In this document: piece by piece, positions 49,032-58,520 of the stretch
Numbering within the stretch: position 1 is the stretch's first letter
Layout of the letters: every line of letters begins with the position of its first letter
Source: Bartonella melophagi K-2C
Lineage (GTDB): Bacteria > Pseudomonadota > Alphaproteobacteria > Rhizobiales > Rhizobiaceae
Assembly: GCF_000278255.1 (NCBI RefSeq)
Contig: NZ_JH725081.1
Location: 432,368-494,867 of the forward strand
Direction: 5' to 3'
Length of the DNA stretch: 62,500 bases
Translations under genes and position numbers: made by a program
Notes under the pieces: generated by a model
Databases searched by the model: none
Seen by the model: only the letters and a program-made list of their open reading frames with translations
Told to the model about the DNA's origin: nothing

Positions 49032-49286
49032 ATGGCACTTTTTCCATTTTCTATTGCTGATATTGCTGATCCTGAACATATTCGCTTGGTTCTTTATGCA
49101 AGTGGGAGAATGGGCCATGCTCCTTTAAATGCTCTCTTGAAACATATGCAGCAGGAGATAAAGCGCGAAAATAAAAGAAATACTCAAACCACTACGCAAT
49201 TATTGCAGCGTGTTTCTGCTTTAGAAGAACAATTAGCGACAATTCTCCAGGACAATGGAGGTAAAGATACTGCAAGCAAGGCGTAG
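49032..49286 (+). CDS. Small coiled-coil protein of the GTA cluster
   Basis: 84 residues; the second half is a predicted coiled coil (TQTTTQLLQRVSALEEQLAT). N-terminal half HIRLVLYASGRMGHAPLN has no motif known to me. Located just before the endolysin; could be a lysis accessory or a structural helper. Function unknown. Confidence 0.65.
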   Translation: MALFPFSIADIADPEHIRLVLYASGRMGHAPLNALLKHMQQEIKRENKRNTQTTTQLLQRVSALEEQLATILQDNGGKDTASKA

Positions 49287-49351
49287 ACAGTGTCAGCAAC
49301 AATTCAAGGTGATGAGCATAAACGCTTGGGGGAATTTTATAAGGATAAAAA

Positions 49352-50014
49352 ATGCGGACAATATCAAAAGAAGGGTTAGCGTTGATTAAAAAATGGGAAG
49401 GTTTACGTTTGCAGGCCTACCAAGACGCTATTGGTGTGTGGACAATTGGTTATGGTCACACAACTAAAGCAGGTGAACCCGTTGTGCAAGATGGTATGAA
49501 GATCACAAAAGCTAAAGCAGAAGCTATTTTGCGAAAAGATTTAGCGCAATTTGAACAAATAGTTGAGCAGGTGGTTTCTCAACCTTTAACTGATGAGCAA
49601 TTCGCCGCTCTTGTATCTTTTTGCTATAATGTAGGAATAGATGCTTTTTGTAACTCTACACTTTTAAGAAAGCTTAATAAAGGTGATTATGAAGCTGTGC
49701 CAGCTGAATTGCAAAAATGGACAAAAGCAGAAGGGCAACGCTTGCAAGGTCTTGTGCACCGACGTGCTGCTGAAGCGGGATTGTGGGCTAAAGGGGCTTA
49801 TGTTTGTTCCAATTATCAAGTGGTGGAAGCTACAGGCGATGTTTCTATTTTAACAGCAGAATTTTTAGCGCCAGTCATTGGGGCCCTCTCAGGTTTAACG
49901 GGGCTTTTTTCCGGATATGGGCCTGTACAATGGGCTTTAGCAGCCATTATGATTATCGCGATGATGGTGGGTATTTTCGTGTATCTTTCTCGAATAAAAG
50001 AAGAAAAATTGTGA
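49352..50014 (+). CDS. Phage lysozyme (GH24 endolysin) with C-terminal membrane anchor
   Basis: 220 residues. The GH24 core has the T4-type triad E16 (KKWEGLRLQAY), D25 (YQDAIGVW) and T31 (VWTIGYGHT) with the right spacing, plus QPLTDEQFAALVSFCYNVG and GLVHRRAAEAGLW. After ~residue 160 there is a linker and a single TM helix (about 188-212, WALAAIMIIAMMVGIFVYL). The fusion could place the enzyme at the inner membrane or form part of the lysis timing; no separate holin is seen nearby. Confidence 0.9.
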   Translation: MRTISKEGLALIKKWEGLRLQAYQDAIGVWTIGYGHTTKAGEPVVQDGMKITKAKAEAILRKDLAQFEQIVEQVVSQPLTDEQFAALVSFCYNVGIDAFCNSTLLRKLNKGDYEAVPAELQKWTKAEGQRLQGLVHRRAAEAGLWAKGAYVCSNYQVVEATGDVSILTAEFLAPVIGALSGLTGLFSGYGPVQWALAAIMIIAMMVGIFVYLSRIKEEKL

Positions 50015-50742
50015 TCTTATTATCACGTTAGAGCTTGATTATTGCTTGTATTATTGCTCTCGTATGAGGCTTTTTTTATAAACGCTCTTTTGAACAGATA
50101 AAAATGCTTATCCAAACCATGTTGGCTTTTTTGTTTTTTTGGCGGGGTGCCAAATGAGTGATCCACTGTCTTGAGTAGATTGGATGAAACCACCTCTCAT
50201 TAACAGGCCAGCACATTTGCTTCAAACAGAGCCGTTATTATTGTGGGTACAAACCATTTTGATAAAACGCAAAATGTTGGGAAAGCATAGATAGCACAAA
50301 CGATAGATTTAGTTTAGATGGGTGAAGTGATATGGAGCTATCTTTGATCTTTATAGGGTTTTAAGGATATGTACCAATATCTTTAGTGGTGTTTTTATAT
50401 ATTCTTTATGTATATTTGCCATTTTTAAAAAAGAGAGTGGGTCCTACAAGAAGATGGGGGATGCACGTTTGTTTCATTAAATGATGAGTAAAAAAGGTTG
50501 AGAATATTTAAAAGAGCTATAGAATAATTTAAAGCTTTACTTTCTTTTGATTATGACTTCTTGATTACGAAAAGGGCGGTGGCTTTATAGAACGAGTGAT
50601 TGCTTTTTGGTGCAAGACAATTCATAATGCTATTGATTGTTCATGGATCTTTATGGATCGTTATGCTCGTCGCACTATTTACTGTTCAAAAATTGCCATG
50701 ATCGATTAAAATTTGCCATAGTCGGTTAAAGGCAGACAGTTC
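50015..50742. other. Right border of the GTA cluster, no gene seen
   Basis: AT-rich, ~730 bases without a supported gene. A weak inverted repeat GTTCATGGATC/TTTATGGATCG lies near 50640. I see no tRNA or att-like repeat. Confidence 0.5.
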
Positions 50743-51189
50743 ATGGACAAAAAAATCTATACAAGGTTAAGGTATTATCGTAGAAAAGCATATCGTAAGA
50801 TTGCTGTTGTTCTCTTTGCGTTTTTTTTGTGTGTGTTGGTTTTTTATTTTGCAGTTCAAAAAATTGCTGATCACTTTTTTTCCACAAAACAGATTCCGCA
50901 ACATGTGCCTATTAAGCTCGTTATTCCGGAATTTGATTTGTACATTTATTGTAAAGAAATTGCTGCTTCAGTTTTGCCTGATATGAAGGGTGAGGTTTAT
51001 TCACGCTGTTTGCACTCAGAGAGTAAAGCCTATTTTACAGTTCGTGAAATATGGGAAGAGGTTTCTGATAGCTCAAAGGAAAGATGTATCAAAATGATCA
51101 GACCAGGGGATGGAAATTATTTTCTCTTACGGGATTGTTTAATCAATGAACAAGATGAAAATAGTAATAAAGTGCGTAATCATTTTTAG
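50743..51189 (+). CDS. Membrane-anchored protein, unknown
   Basis: 148 residues: basic N-terminus (RLRYYRRKAYRK), one TM helix (about 21-42, IAVVLFAFFLCVLVFYFAVQ), then an external domain with four Cys (IYCKEIAA, SRCLHS, ERCIKM, RDCLIN). Four regularly spaced Cys suggest two disulfides or a metal site. No family recognised. Start ATG; weak ribosome site. Confidence 0.65.
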   Translation: MDKKIYTRLRYYRRKAYRKIAVVLFAFFLCVLVFYFAVQKIADHFFSTKQIPQHVPIKLVIPEFDLYIYCKEIAASVLPDMKGEVYSRCLHSESKAYFTVREIWEEVSDSSKERCIKMIRPGDGNYFLLRDCLINEQDENSNKVRNHF

Positions 51190-51669
51190 ATTATTTATGA
51201 AGAATTGAGAACATATAAAATACGCTGAAAGGTAGATGTGTGAGCCAATGGAGTATTGCTCAATTTAATGTTAAGCTGCTTATTTAACGGTAAGCATGGT
51301 GAGTGGGAGTCGCTAGTTTTTTAATAATGCTGTAAGTGAATGCTTATTTTAAAGAATATTGGTTAAGTAGAAAGGCTGGTTTGAAGCATATTAAAAGCAA
51401 GAGGCTTATCTTTTTAAAATGATTATTGGGCTTTTTATATTAGGAAGTGCAGTGGTACGTGGACTATTTCTTTACAAGGCAATGCGTTTGTTTGTGGACA
51501 AAAATCTTTTTAAAAGATGCCAGGTGTTTTGATTTCTTTAATTTTTGATGGCTGTAATAGAGCAGCGGCCATGAAGGGGGGTGCAAGGTGAACACTTTCT
51601 ATTGATGCACATGAGGTGGTTGAGAAAAGGGGAACACTTAACCGTTTGTGCTTTTTAGTTTTAAAAGGG
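51190..51669. other. Spacer, AT-rich, no gene seen
   Basis: Holds the possible out-of-frame 3' end of fdhE (to about 51662) and nothing else I can support. Confidence 0.5.
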
Positions 51670-52569
51670 TTAGAGTTCTTCTGCTTCAAATGAGGGTGAA
51701 TTTTCAAGAAAAAATCTGGGATGAGTTTGCTCATTATCATGAGCACAAACATTGAGAGATGAATTTTCGTGTTGATTGAATTGGCTGTAGTCATGTCTAC
51801 ACACTTCACAGGTTTCAATGAGAATATTGTCTAGTAGAATGTTTTTTGAATCTTTTTCAAGGTTATGGTGAAATGTGCTGTGTGCTGCGTTACAAATAAT
51901 GCATTGAAAATGTGCAGAGCGCCATAATGTGCCACAATAAAGGCAAGAACAAAGCCGTTGTTTTTCTTCCCCTTTCCAGTCACCCACGATGTTGGCCAGG
52001 TGTGTGCCTGCGCAGGCTGGGCAAAGGTTATTTTGTTGTGGGATCAGTGTTTGAGGATCAAGCTGTGAAGAGGTGAGGCAATAAATAATTTGCAAAGCAC
52101 CGGTGATGAAAATATGTTCTGCTAAATGTTGGTGGGAAAGTGGATGATTTAACAGATTATGCCCCCATAAACGCCATTGGTCTTGCTGCTGTTGTACTTT
52201 ATTGAAAGCTTCTTGATATTTCACAGGTAATGCGCTGGTTGAAATATGATTTAAAAAATTGTGCACAACGCTATCATAAAATCCTAGGCTCAATATTTTT
52301 GATCTATCAAAAGGAGGGGCAGACACAGTTGTAAAACGGCTAAGTGCTGTGGAAAAATCTCGCAATGTGTTTGTTAATTGTTGCTGTGCATTACAAAAAT
52401 GAGCCCAAAATAAGAGATCTTCTTTATTGGGGCTGGTTGTGGCTAAATGCATAAAACGATGTGCGCGCTTTTCGAACAAAGTTTCTCTGTCAGGTAGTTT
52501 GGCCCAGGGGAAGGGGTGAACAGCATTACTCTCGCTCTTCTTTTCTAAAAGAGTATTGCGTTGTAGCAT
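51670..52569 (-). CDS. fdhE: FdhE-like protein, 3' end probably frameshifted
   Basis: 299 residues. FdhE is an accessory (sulfurtransferase/release) factor for formate dehydrogenase assembly. The four Cys pairs of the rubredoxin-like domain are present: NNLCPACAGTH, LCSCLYCGTLWRS, FQCIICNAA and ETCEVCRHD. Near 51735 the frame seems to shift: in the neighbouring frame the sequence continues as IMSKLIPDFFLKIHPHLKQK then NSNPF, which is the expected FdhE end, while the present frame ends SPSFEAEEL. So the gene is likely decaying. No formate dehydrogenase gene is in the window. Confidence 0.7.
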   Translation of the reverse strand: MLQRNTLLEKKSESNAVHPFPWAKLPDRETLFEKRAHRFMHLATTSPNKEDLLFWAHFCNAQQQLTNTLRDFSTALSRFTTVSAPPFDRSKILSLGFYDSVVHNFLNHISTSALPVKYQEAFNKVQQQQDQWRLWGHNLLNHPLSHQHLAEHIFITGALQIIYCLTSSQLDPQTLIPQQNNLCPACAGTHLANIVGDWKGEEKQRLCSCLYCGTLWRSAHFQCIICNAAHSTFHHNLEKDSKNILLDNILIETCEVCRHDYSQFNQHENSSLNVCAHDNEQTHPRFFLENSPSFEAEEL

Positions 52570-53173
52570 GATAATTATTCCCCTTGTTTATTTTTGCAGA
52601 AATTTGTGTTTATTTTTAATGCTTGTGTTTTTCTTTTTTTCATTATTTAGGTGTGTTTTTTACACTCTAGAATTTATATTAGAAACCACTGCTGATTTTC
52701 AGTATGCGTCATAATTTATTGAGTACCAGACCTTATTATGAATCACTGGTTAAACCACACTATATAATGATCACATTTATAACACAATTAGAGAGTTCCA
52801 TTAAAAATTTTGATTTATGAATAAAAGTATTGTTTGAGTAACACCATTAGTTAGCTGATTTACACATAACAAATTATTAAAGATTTCACGCACAAGCAAA
52901 TATAAGGCAGTGAGCGGTTGAAAAAAGCTTCTGATGATAGAGTGAGCTTTGGTTTATTCAGTGTAATGAGGGGTTGTCGAGAGGCTGTCTTTATTGTGCT
53001 CTTATGAGGTTTCATGTGTGAAGAGGTAGCAAGATATCGATAGTTTTTGTTAGGGGGAGTGCTTTGGGAAAAAGCACTTAAAAATGCTCTTTGCACTGTG
53101 TGATGATACTCATAATTTAGAGCTTAAATTAATAACAGCATATGTATATCTACATGAATAATGGGGAGATTTT
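52570..53173. other. AT-rich spacer, no gene seen
   Basis: A minus-strand open frame (52860-53096) lacks family features. The promoter of the secreted-protein remnant must lie at its right end. Confidence 0.45.
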
Positions 53174-53579
53174 ATGAGAAAAACTATACTTAAATCATTT
53201 ATTTCTTTAATGATTTTTATATTTTCGTATTCTGCTTTTGCCAATGACGTCAATAAAGTCTATCAGGCAGATATGGATACTTTTGAGAATGTAGGAAACG
53301 GGAATGTTGATCCATTTGTTCTCAATCCAGATACAATGAATGATTATGAGCAAGTTTTTCATCATCAGATGTACAATCACAATGAGCTGGTTTTAACAAG
53401 CTGGTTTTTCTGATGAGCATCGGGCTTGGGAAGAATACCCATGAATTGAATTTGCTAATTGCAGATCAAAGTCATTTTGTTTTTCTACTAAATCAGCACA
53501 GGAATTTGGAGCGAAATTATTGTGGAAAGCTCAATACTCTATACTTAAGGTAGTTGTTTTTATTCTTGGTTCAAGATAA
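53174..53579 (+). pseudogene. Broken small secreted-protein gene
   Basis: The first frame begins with a good signal peptide (ISLMIFIFSYSAFAN, cleavage after AFA) and runs 79 residues to a stop at 53411. At about 53395 another frame takes over with plausible text: QAGFSDEHRAWEEYP, then a TGA (53442-53444), then IEFANCRSKSFCFSTKSAQE and FGAKLLWKAQYSILKVVV up to a TAA at 53577-53579. One shift plus one stop would explain it. Family unknown. Confidence 0.55.
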
Positions 53580-53637
53580 GTATTGTAAATATAGTTCTTG
53601 CATAAGAAATAAAAAATAAGTTTATTTCAAATGTTAA

Positions 53638-53979
53638 ATGATGAAAATTATTATGAAAATTAAACAAAAAATACTTCTATTTTTGAGTATATTTGTTTTA
53701 ATGGTAGGAACAGCTTTCGCTGAATTGTATGGAGAATATGCAGAAACGGGCTTTATAAAATTAGTTACTACTACTGATGAAGGGTTATGTAGGTTATTAT
53801 TCATATCCAAATTACACCCAGATAATCAATCGTCAGGGGATTGGTGGTGTGGTACATCGAGTGGAAAAAACATTCTGGATTTAGCTAAAACAGCACTCAT
53901 TCAGGAAAGACGAGTAATAGTCGTTTTTAGGGATAATGGAAAGAAAGTAAAACAGGTATTAGGCATTAGTTTACAATAG
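53638..53979 (+). CDS. Small secreted protein, unknown
   Basis: 113 residues with a signal peptide (KQKILLFLSIFVLMVGTAFA, cleavage after AFA), then a ~80-residue mature domain with two Cys (EGLCRLLF and DWWCGTSS) that may pair. Several ATGs near the start (53638, 53641, 53653). Follows a broken secreted-protein gene of similar size. No family recognised. It could be an effector-like or envelope protein. Confidence 0.6.
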   Translation: MMKIIMKIKQKILLFLSIFVLMVGTAFAELYGEYAETGFIKLVTTTDEGLCRLLFISKLHPDNQSSGDWWCGTSSGKNILDLAKTALIQERRVIVVFRDNGKKVKQVLGISLQ

Positions 53980-54799
53980 TATAACAAGTTATAATTTTGG
54001 AAAGTGCTCTAGAGAGTTTGAGAGGTTTCTAGTCTCTCATTAATTAGGTGAAAGTAGGGAATTTATAGCGGGCGGCGTGTACTGCAAGAAAGCTACTATT
54101 TAGCTTTGTATCAACTCAAGAAACAATTTATACAAAAACGCCAATGAGCAGTGAAAATAGAAAGCGAGAAATGCTTTTTCTTTATTTGATTTGGTTCTTG
54201 ATTATGCTTGTAATTATAAGGGTGTTACAACTCGTGATATGGTGTGTGAAAATTGATACAAGCCTTAATATGCTTAAAGTGCAACCTTTACATCATTCGT
54301 TAAAGAAGGTCATTTGGTACATTGTGGTTAAGGGTGATTAACTTGGTTTTTTGCTTGTTATCTCAGACTTGCGTTCTCATTTGCGAGGTTGCAAGGAGTG
54401 GGAGTGCAGCATTTATTCTGCCTTTAAAGGAAGTGTTGGTAATAGGAAAGTTAGAGAAAACATCAGAAAAAACTATGCTTGTTTTTACTCTTTTTCCACA
54501 AGATGATCACTTTTTTTAAAAAATATGGATTTTTTTAAAAAAAACACTTGGAATTTTATGAGAACATCGTTACGTTTCTGCTTATTAGCAGGTAAATTGG
54601 GAATTATACTGAGGTGCTCCCTGCTGTGTTGGGTGGTTTTCAAAAAATATGTGCTTTTGATATGATATCAATTCAATATCATTTAAGTTAAATAAGACGG
54701 GGATAGTCTCATAACCGTATTTTAAACACGATCAGCATTATTAAAGAAATAATGCGATAAGAGAGATCAATTAAAAAATATAATCCAAAAGGGATACAT
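53980..54799. other. Decayed region, possible coding fragments
   Basis: Several short plus-strand frames look protein-like but are broken, e.g. around 54070-54145 (SGRRVLQESYYLALYQLKKQ) and 54175-54255 (FDLVLDYACNYKGVTTRDMV). Open frames 54144-54341 and 54322-54519 overlap in different phases. I suspect remains of one or two genes and cannot name them. GGGATAC near 54791 is the ribosome site of the next gene. Confidence 0.35.
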
Positions 54800-55507
54800 A
54801 TGAGGTCACAGCAAAATAGACGGGTACGCAATCGTAATAATAACAATAATCGTCGTGGCTCTAATCCATTGTCCCGTAATTATGAAAGTAATGGACCGGA
54901 TGTTAAAATTCGTGGTAATGCCCAGCAAATTGCTGATAAGTACATAAGTCTTGCACGTGATGCACAAGGTGCTGGTGACCGCGTTATGTCGGAGAATTAT
55001 CTGCAACATGCTGAACATTATTTACGTATTATCCTTGCAGCAGTTGGACATAGCTCTCAACCTGTTCAGTGTGATGAAAATGGTGAGAAGAGTTGTGAAG
55101 AGGCAGGTGCTGAAAATATTAAAATAGATGATAGCAATGATGAAAAGCCTGTGACGCACACGCAACAACAAAAACACAATGAGAAACGAAAAGGTAGCAA
55201 AAAAAATATACGCTCATCTGATGCATCAGAAACTAAGAGTTCTGAATTAACTGAAACTGTTGAACAAAAAAAACGAACTACTGAAGAGAGGGGTGAAGCT
55301 GCCAAAAAATCGCGTCGTTTGCCACGTCGGCATGCTCAGACTCAAGAGTCCTCTTCTGGTGACTTGTCTCAAGTGGCCGTACTTTCTGAAAAAAGGAGTG
55401 AATCTGCAAAAAAAATTGCTTCTCTTTCTTTACCTGGTGAAGAGGCACCAAAAAAGCCGCGTCGACGCAAGGTAACAACAACGCGTTCAGTAGGGGAAAA
55501 AGGCTAA
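54800..55507 (+). CDS. DUF4167 protein
   Basis: 235 residues. Residues about 1-80 have the DUF4167 pattern: Arg/Asn-rich start (RSQQNRRVRNRNNNNNRR), then VKIRGNAQQIADKYISLARD and SENYLQHAEHYLRIILA. The rest is Lys/Glu/Ser-rich and disordered. The family is confined to Alphaproteobacteria; the basic tail suggests nucleic-acid binding. In Rhizobiales it usually sits next to prmC and clpB; here clpB is ~19 kb away, beyond the GTA cluster. Confidence 0.88.
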   Translation: MRSQQNRRVRNRNNNNNRRGSNPLSRNYESNGPDVKIRGNAQQIADKYISLARDAQGAGDRVMSENYLQHAEHYLRIILAAVGHSSQPVQCDENGEKSCEEAGAENIKIDDSNDEKPVTHTQQQKHNEKRKGSKKNIRSSDASETKSSELTETVEQKKRTTEERGEAAKKSRRLPRRHAQTQESSSGDLSQVAVLSEKRSESAKKIASLSLPGEEAPKKPRRRKVTTTRSVGEKG

Positions 55508-55518
55508 GCTTGTGTTGA

Positions 55519-55989
55519 TTATTGCGCTTGAAAAGGCTTTGTGACAGCTGTTTCTTGTGCCATTGTCACGGAAAGATTTGCAATAAGAGCGCCTGTGCGA
55601 TAATTATAAATCATGAAATGTGTTTGCCCGTTTGGCATTAAAACTCTCAGTGCGATGTGATGGTCTGACAGGCTTTGCGATATGATCTGCGCTTTTGGTG
55701 GCAGTAAGAGTGTGTGATGAGCAAAGGGTAAGTTATCGCTTTGAAGAACAAGAGGCTTTGTTTGTTTGGAAGCTGTTTCAGGTGTTATAATTTTATAGAT
55801 TACGCCTGCCAACACAAAAAGAATAAGAATGATTGTGATTGAAATGGATATGATCATTAAACGCATGAGTTTTTTTCTTACCCGTTCTACTGCAGGATCT
55901 AACGGTTCATCTTGGGGTAGGGTGCGTGGTTCTTTATGGTTTTCTTGAAAAGCACGCGTATTATTGTAGGTCATGATGCATTTTTCCAT
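55519..55989 (-). CDS. Single-span membrane protein, unknown
   Basis: 156 residues; hydrophilic N-terminal ~40, a basic stretch (VERVRKKLMRL) then a TM helix (about 45-68, ISISITIILILFVLAGVIYK) and a periplasmic domain of ~85 residues (IISQSLSDHHIALRVLMPNG). Looks like a conserved rhizobial membrane protein but I cannot name it. Convergent with the DUF4167 gene, 11 bases between their ends. Confidence 0.7.
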   Translation of the reverse strand: MEKCIMTYNNTRAFQENHKEPRTLPQDEPLDPAVERVRKKLMRLMIISISITIILILFVLAGVIYKIITPETASKQTKPLVLQSDNLPFAHHTLLLPPKAQIISQSLSDHHIALRVLMPNGQTHFMIYNYRTGALIANLSVTMAQETAVTKPFQAQ

Positions 55990-56522
55990 TGTTCTTTTTT
56001 AAGCTTAAAGAATTTATGCTTTAAATGATTTTTTTACAATGGATAAGTGTTTAGAAAAAAACAAGAAAGAAGTCAGAAGGCGTTTGTTTAAAGATCTGTT
56101 TTCTCGTTACCATTGTTATGGAGACTTTGAAGCAGAAAATTGCCTTGGCTTGTGACAGACCAAACAAGAGAGACTTTTTGTTGTGTTGAGTTTATTGGTA
56201 TGTTTGTGCATTGGGCAAAAATTTGCTTGCCCGGACGTAAGTTTTTTAATTGATGGTACGATATCTTTCTCACATATTTGTGCTGTTGGGTAGAATTTCA
56301 CCATGGAGTCATTGGAAAACAGCTGTTCAAATCATCGTTACATGAAACAAGCAGCAGGACGGTAACGATAGGATTTATAAAATACTTTCTAGAAAAAATG
56401 TTGATAGCTTTTTTAAGCAATCTTTAAGAAGGATGCAATAGATATTGATGGGCATCAAAGTCATTTATCATATTGGAAATGGTAAGGGGGTTTTGTGTAT
56501 TTCTTCGTGTTTGAAATGTTCT
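55990..56522. other. Spacer, no gene seen
   Basis: A minus-strand Cys-containing frame (56088-56273) is not convincing. No other structure noted. Confidence 0.45.
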
Positions 56523-57563
56523 TTAAGAAAACGTATCAAGATCAAAATAAGTATCAGGCACAGATAAACAATAAACCACTCCTTCTTCTGTTACTTTTAA
56601 AGAGGCTGATCCATTTACAGAAATGGGAACAATTTTTTCTAAAACTGTACTGCCAAAACAGGCTTTATTGTGCTCAGAAAGAGTGGTTCCAGGTTCAAAA
56701 TTTTCATGCCAGGTGATTAAGAGGTTTGTTGGTTTATGAGTATTTGCTTGAATTTCACAGCGCACAGATACACTTCCCCTTTCTTGCGACAGGGCACCAA
56801 AAGAGAGTGAATTGACAATGAGTTCATGAAAAGCCAAACCAATATGTAAAGCCGCGTTTGGAAAGAGATAAGGATCAGCACCTTCAATAGAGAATCGCTC
56901 TATTTCTTTTACAAGATAACCCAAAGCTTGTGATTGTACCAATTCACGAAATTGTGCTCCACGCCAGTTGGAATCGGTAATGAGATCTTGAGAATGGGAA
57001 AGAGAATGCAGACGCCCTTGGAATTTGCGCAAAAAAACCTGGAGCGATTCTGTATAGCGTGCAGTTTGGCTAGCAATACTTTGAATGATAGCCAAAAGAT
57101 TTTTAGAACGGTGACTGACTTCTCGGAGCAAAATTTTCAGTACTTGTTCGCGTCGGCGCAGGCCTGAAATTTCAACACCAGTTGTAATCACGCCGATAAT
57201 TTCTCCACGATCATTGCGGTCACAATCAATCGAGAATTTGTACCAAATTTCTTGTTTTGCCATATCTTCAAATTGCACTTCAATGGTTTGCATTTTTCCA
57301 GTGGCTAAGACCTGCAATTTGATCGTTTCCATATTATCGGCAAGATCGGGTGAAAAAAAATCATTATCGCGGTAACCCACTCGCCATTTATTGTGCAAAT
57401 GCTGAGGCAAATTTTCAGCCCATAGATGGATCAGATTTGTTGTCTGATAGAAAACACAAACATCAGCGCTACGGATGGCCTGTATGAGGGCGCTGAGATG
57501 GGATCTGTCCATAGGCAGAGTAGAAATAGGGTTGATGCTCATAATTGAAATATTGCTTTCCAT
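56523..57563 (-). CDS. HWE/HisKA_2-family sensor histidine kinase
   Basis: 346 residues, no TM, so cytosolic. N-terminal PAS-like domain (about 30-130), then an H-box REVSHRSKNLLAIIQSIASQ (phospho-His near 149), an HATPase part with LAFHELIVNSLSFGALSQER and ITWHENFEPGT (the HWE W-x-E). It starts one base into the PhyR stop (TAATG), so the two are translationally coupled. It likely feeds phosphate to PhyR. Confidence 0.88.
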   Translation of the reverse strand: MESNISIMSINPISTLPMDRSHLSALIQAIRSADVCVFYQTTNLIHLWAENLPQHLHNKWRVGYRDNDFFSPDLADNMETIKLQVLATGKMQTIEVQFEDMAKQEIWYKFSIDCDRNDRGEIIGVITTGVEISGLRRREQVLKILLREVSHRSKNLLAIIQSIASQTARYTESLQVFLRKFQGRLHSLSHSQDLITDSNWRGAQFRELVQSQALGYLVKEIERFSIEGADPYLFPNAALHIGLAFHELIVNSLSFGALSQERGSVSVRCEIQANTHKPTNLLITWHENFEPGTTLSEHNKACFGSTVLEKIVPISVNGSASLKVTEEGVVYCLSVPDTYFDLDTFS

Positions 57564-58357
57564 TATGCAGCTTTGGAAGCATTTTCTTGAAAAAATAAAG
57601 CCTGTGAAATGAGTGCTTTTACCATATCGGGATTAAAGGGTTTGGTCACTAAAAAAGTCGGTTCAGGACGTTCCCCTGTCAGTAATCTTTCTGGAAAAGC
57701 AGTGATAAAGATCACAGGTATGTGGTCATTTTTCAAGATGTCATTAACCGCATCAATACCCGAACTATTATCTGCCAATTGAATATCGGCTAAAACCATC
57801 CGCGGTTTTTTCTGCTGATACATGACAACAGCTTCATCACGAGTGCGTGCAATCCCTACAACTTGATGGCCAAGATTTGCCACCATTTGTTCAATGTCCA
57901 TCGCAATGAGGGGTTCGTCTTCAATAATCATAATTTGTGTGGCTATTTGTGCTGAAATATCGATAGATGCTTGGTTGAGAAATTGGTGAAACTGTTGTGC
58001 ATCAATATTCATAATTTCGCTTGCTTCACGCTCATTAAAGCCTTCTACAGCAATCAGCAAAAATGCTTGGCGTGCACGTGGTGTAAGATATGATAATTTT
58101 GCATTTTCCTTTTGTTCAAGACCAAATTGTGGCAATGGCTCGGCGATGTTAGGCGTGGTTTGATCAAAAAGGTGACAAAAAAGCCGATAGGTTCCAATGC
58201 GATCGCTTGATGCTTTTGGAAAAATGGAGATATCGGTAATAAGCGCTTCCAACATCGCTGCTACATAAGCATCACCAGACGATTGGCTGCCTGTAACAGA
58301 CCGGGCAAAACGTCGAAGATAAGGAAGATGTGGGGCAATACGCATTGATAATGACAT
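57563..58357 (-). CDS. phyR: PhyR, general stress response anti-anti-sigma regulator
   Basis: 264 residues: sigma-factor-like domain (residues 1-130; HLPYLRRFARSVTGSQSSGD and LTPRARQAFLLIAVEGFNER) plus receiver domain (IMIIEDEPLIAMDIEQM, VLADIQLADNSSGIDAV with the phospho-Asp, VIFITAFPERLLTGERPE, LVTKPFNPD). When phosphorylated it binds NepR and frees EcfG. Strong ribosome site AGAAGGAGTTAT. It diverges from nepR-ecfG. Confidence 0.96.
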   Translation of the reverse strand: MSLSMRIAPHLPYLRRFARSVTGSQSSGDAYVAAMLEALITDISIFPKASSDRIGTYRLFCHLFDQTTPNIAEPLPQFGLEQKENAKLSYLTPRARQAFLLIAVEGFNEREASEIMNIDAQQFHQFLNQASIDISAQIATQIMIIEDEPLIAMDIEQMVANLGHQVVGIARTRDEAVVMYQQKKPRMVLADIQLADNSSGIDAVNDILKNDHIPVIFITAFPERLLTGERPEPTFLVTKPFNPDMVKALISQALFFQENASKAA

Positions 58358-58421
58358 GATTGATAACTCCTTCTGTCTTTAAAAGCGCTTTTGAAAATTA
58401 AAATTCCCAACATACGAAAAA

Positions 58422-58442
58422 GTTCCTTCCCTCATATGGAAC
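58422..58442. promoter_or_regulatory. Divergent GGAAC boxes between phyR and nepR
   Basis: GGAAC is found on the minus strand at 58422-58426 and on the plus strand at 58438-58442, as an inverted pair AGTTCC...GGAACT. GGAAC is the -35 element of EcfG promoters. A clear CGTT -10 at the right spacing was not found, so promoter function is tentative. Confidence 0.45.
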
Positions 58443-58520
58443 TTTTTAAGCGCAACTATATTTACAACCATGAAGAGAAAAATCTTCTTTGAGTTAATAT
58501 ATGGGTTAAGGGACTGAAAA

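Noticed and set aside
54144-54519. Two overlapping short frames as membrane proteins
   Set aside because: They overlap in different phases with no ribosome sites; treated as gene fragments.
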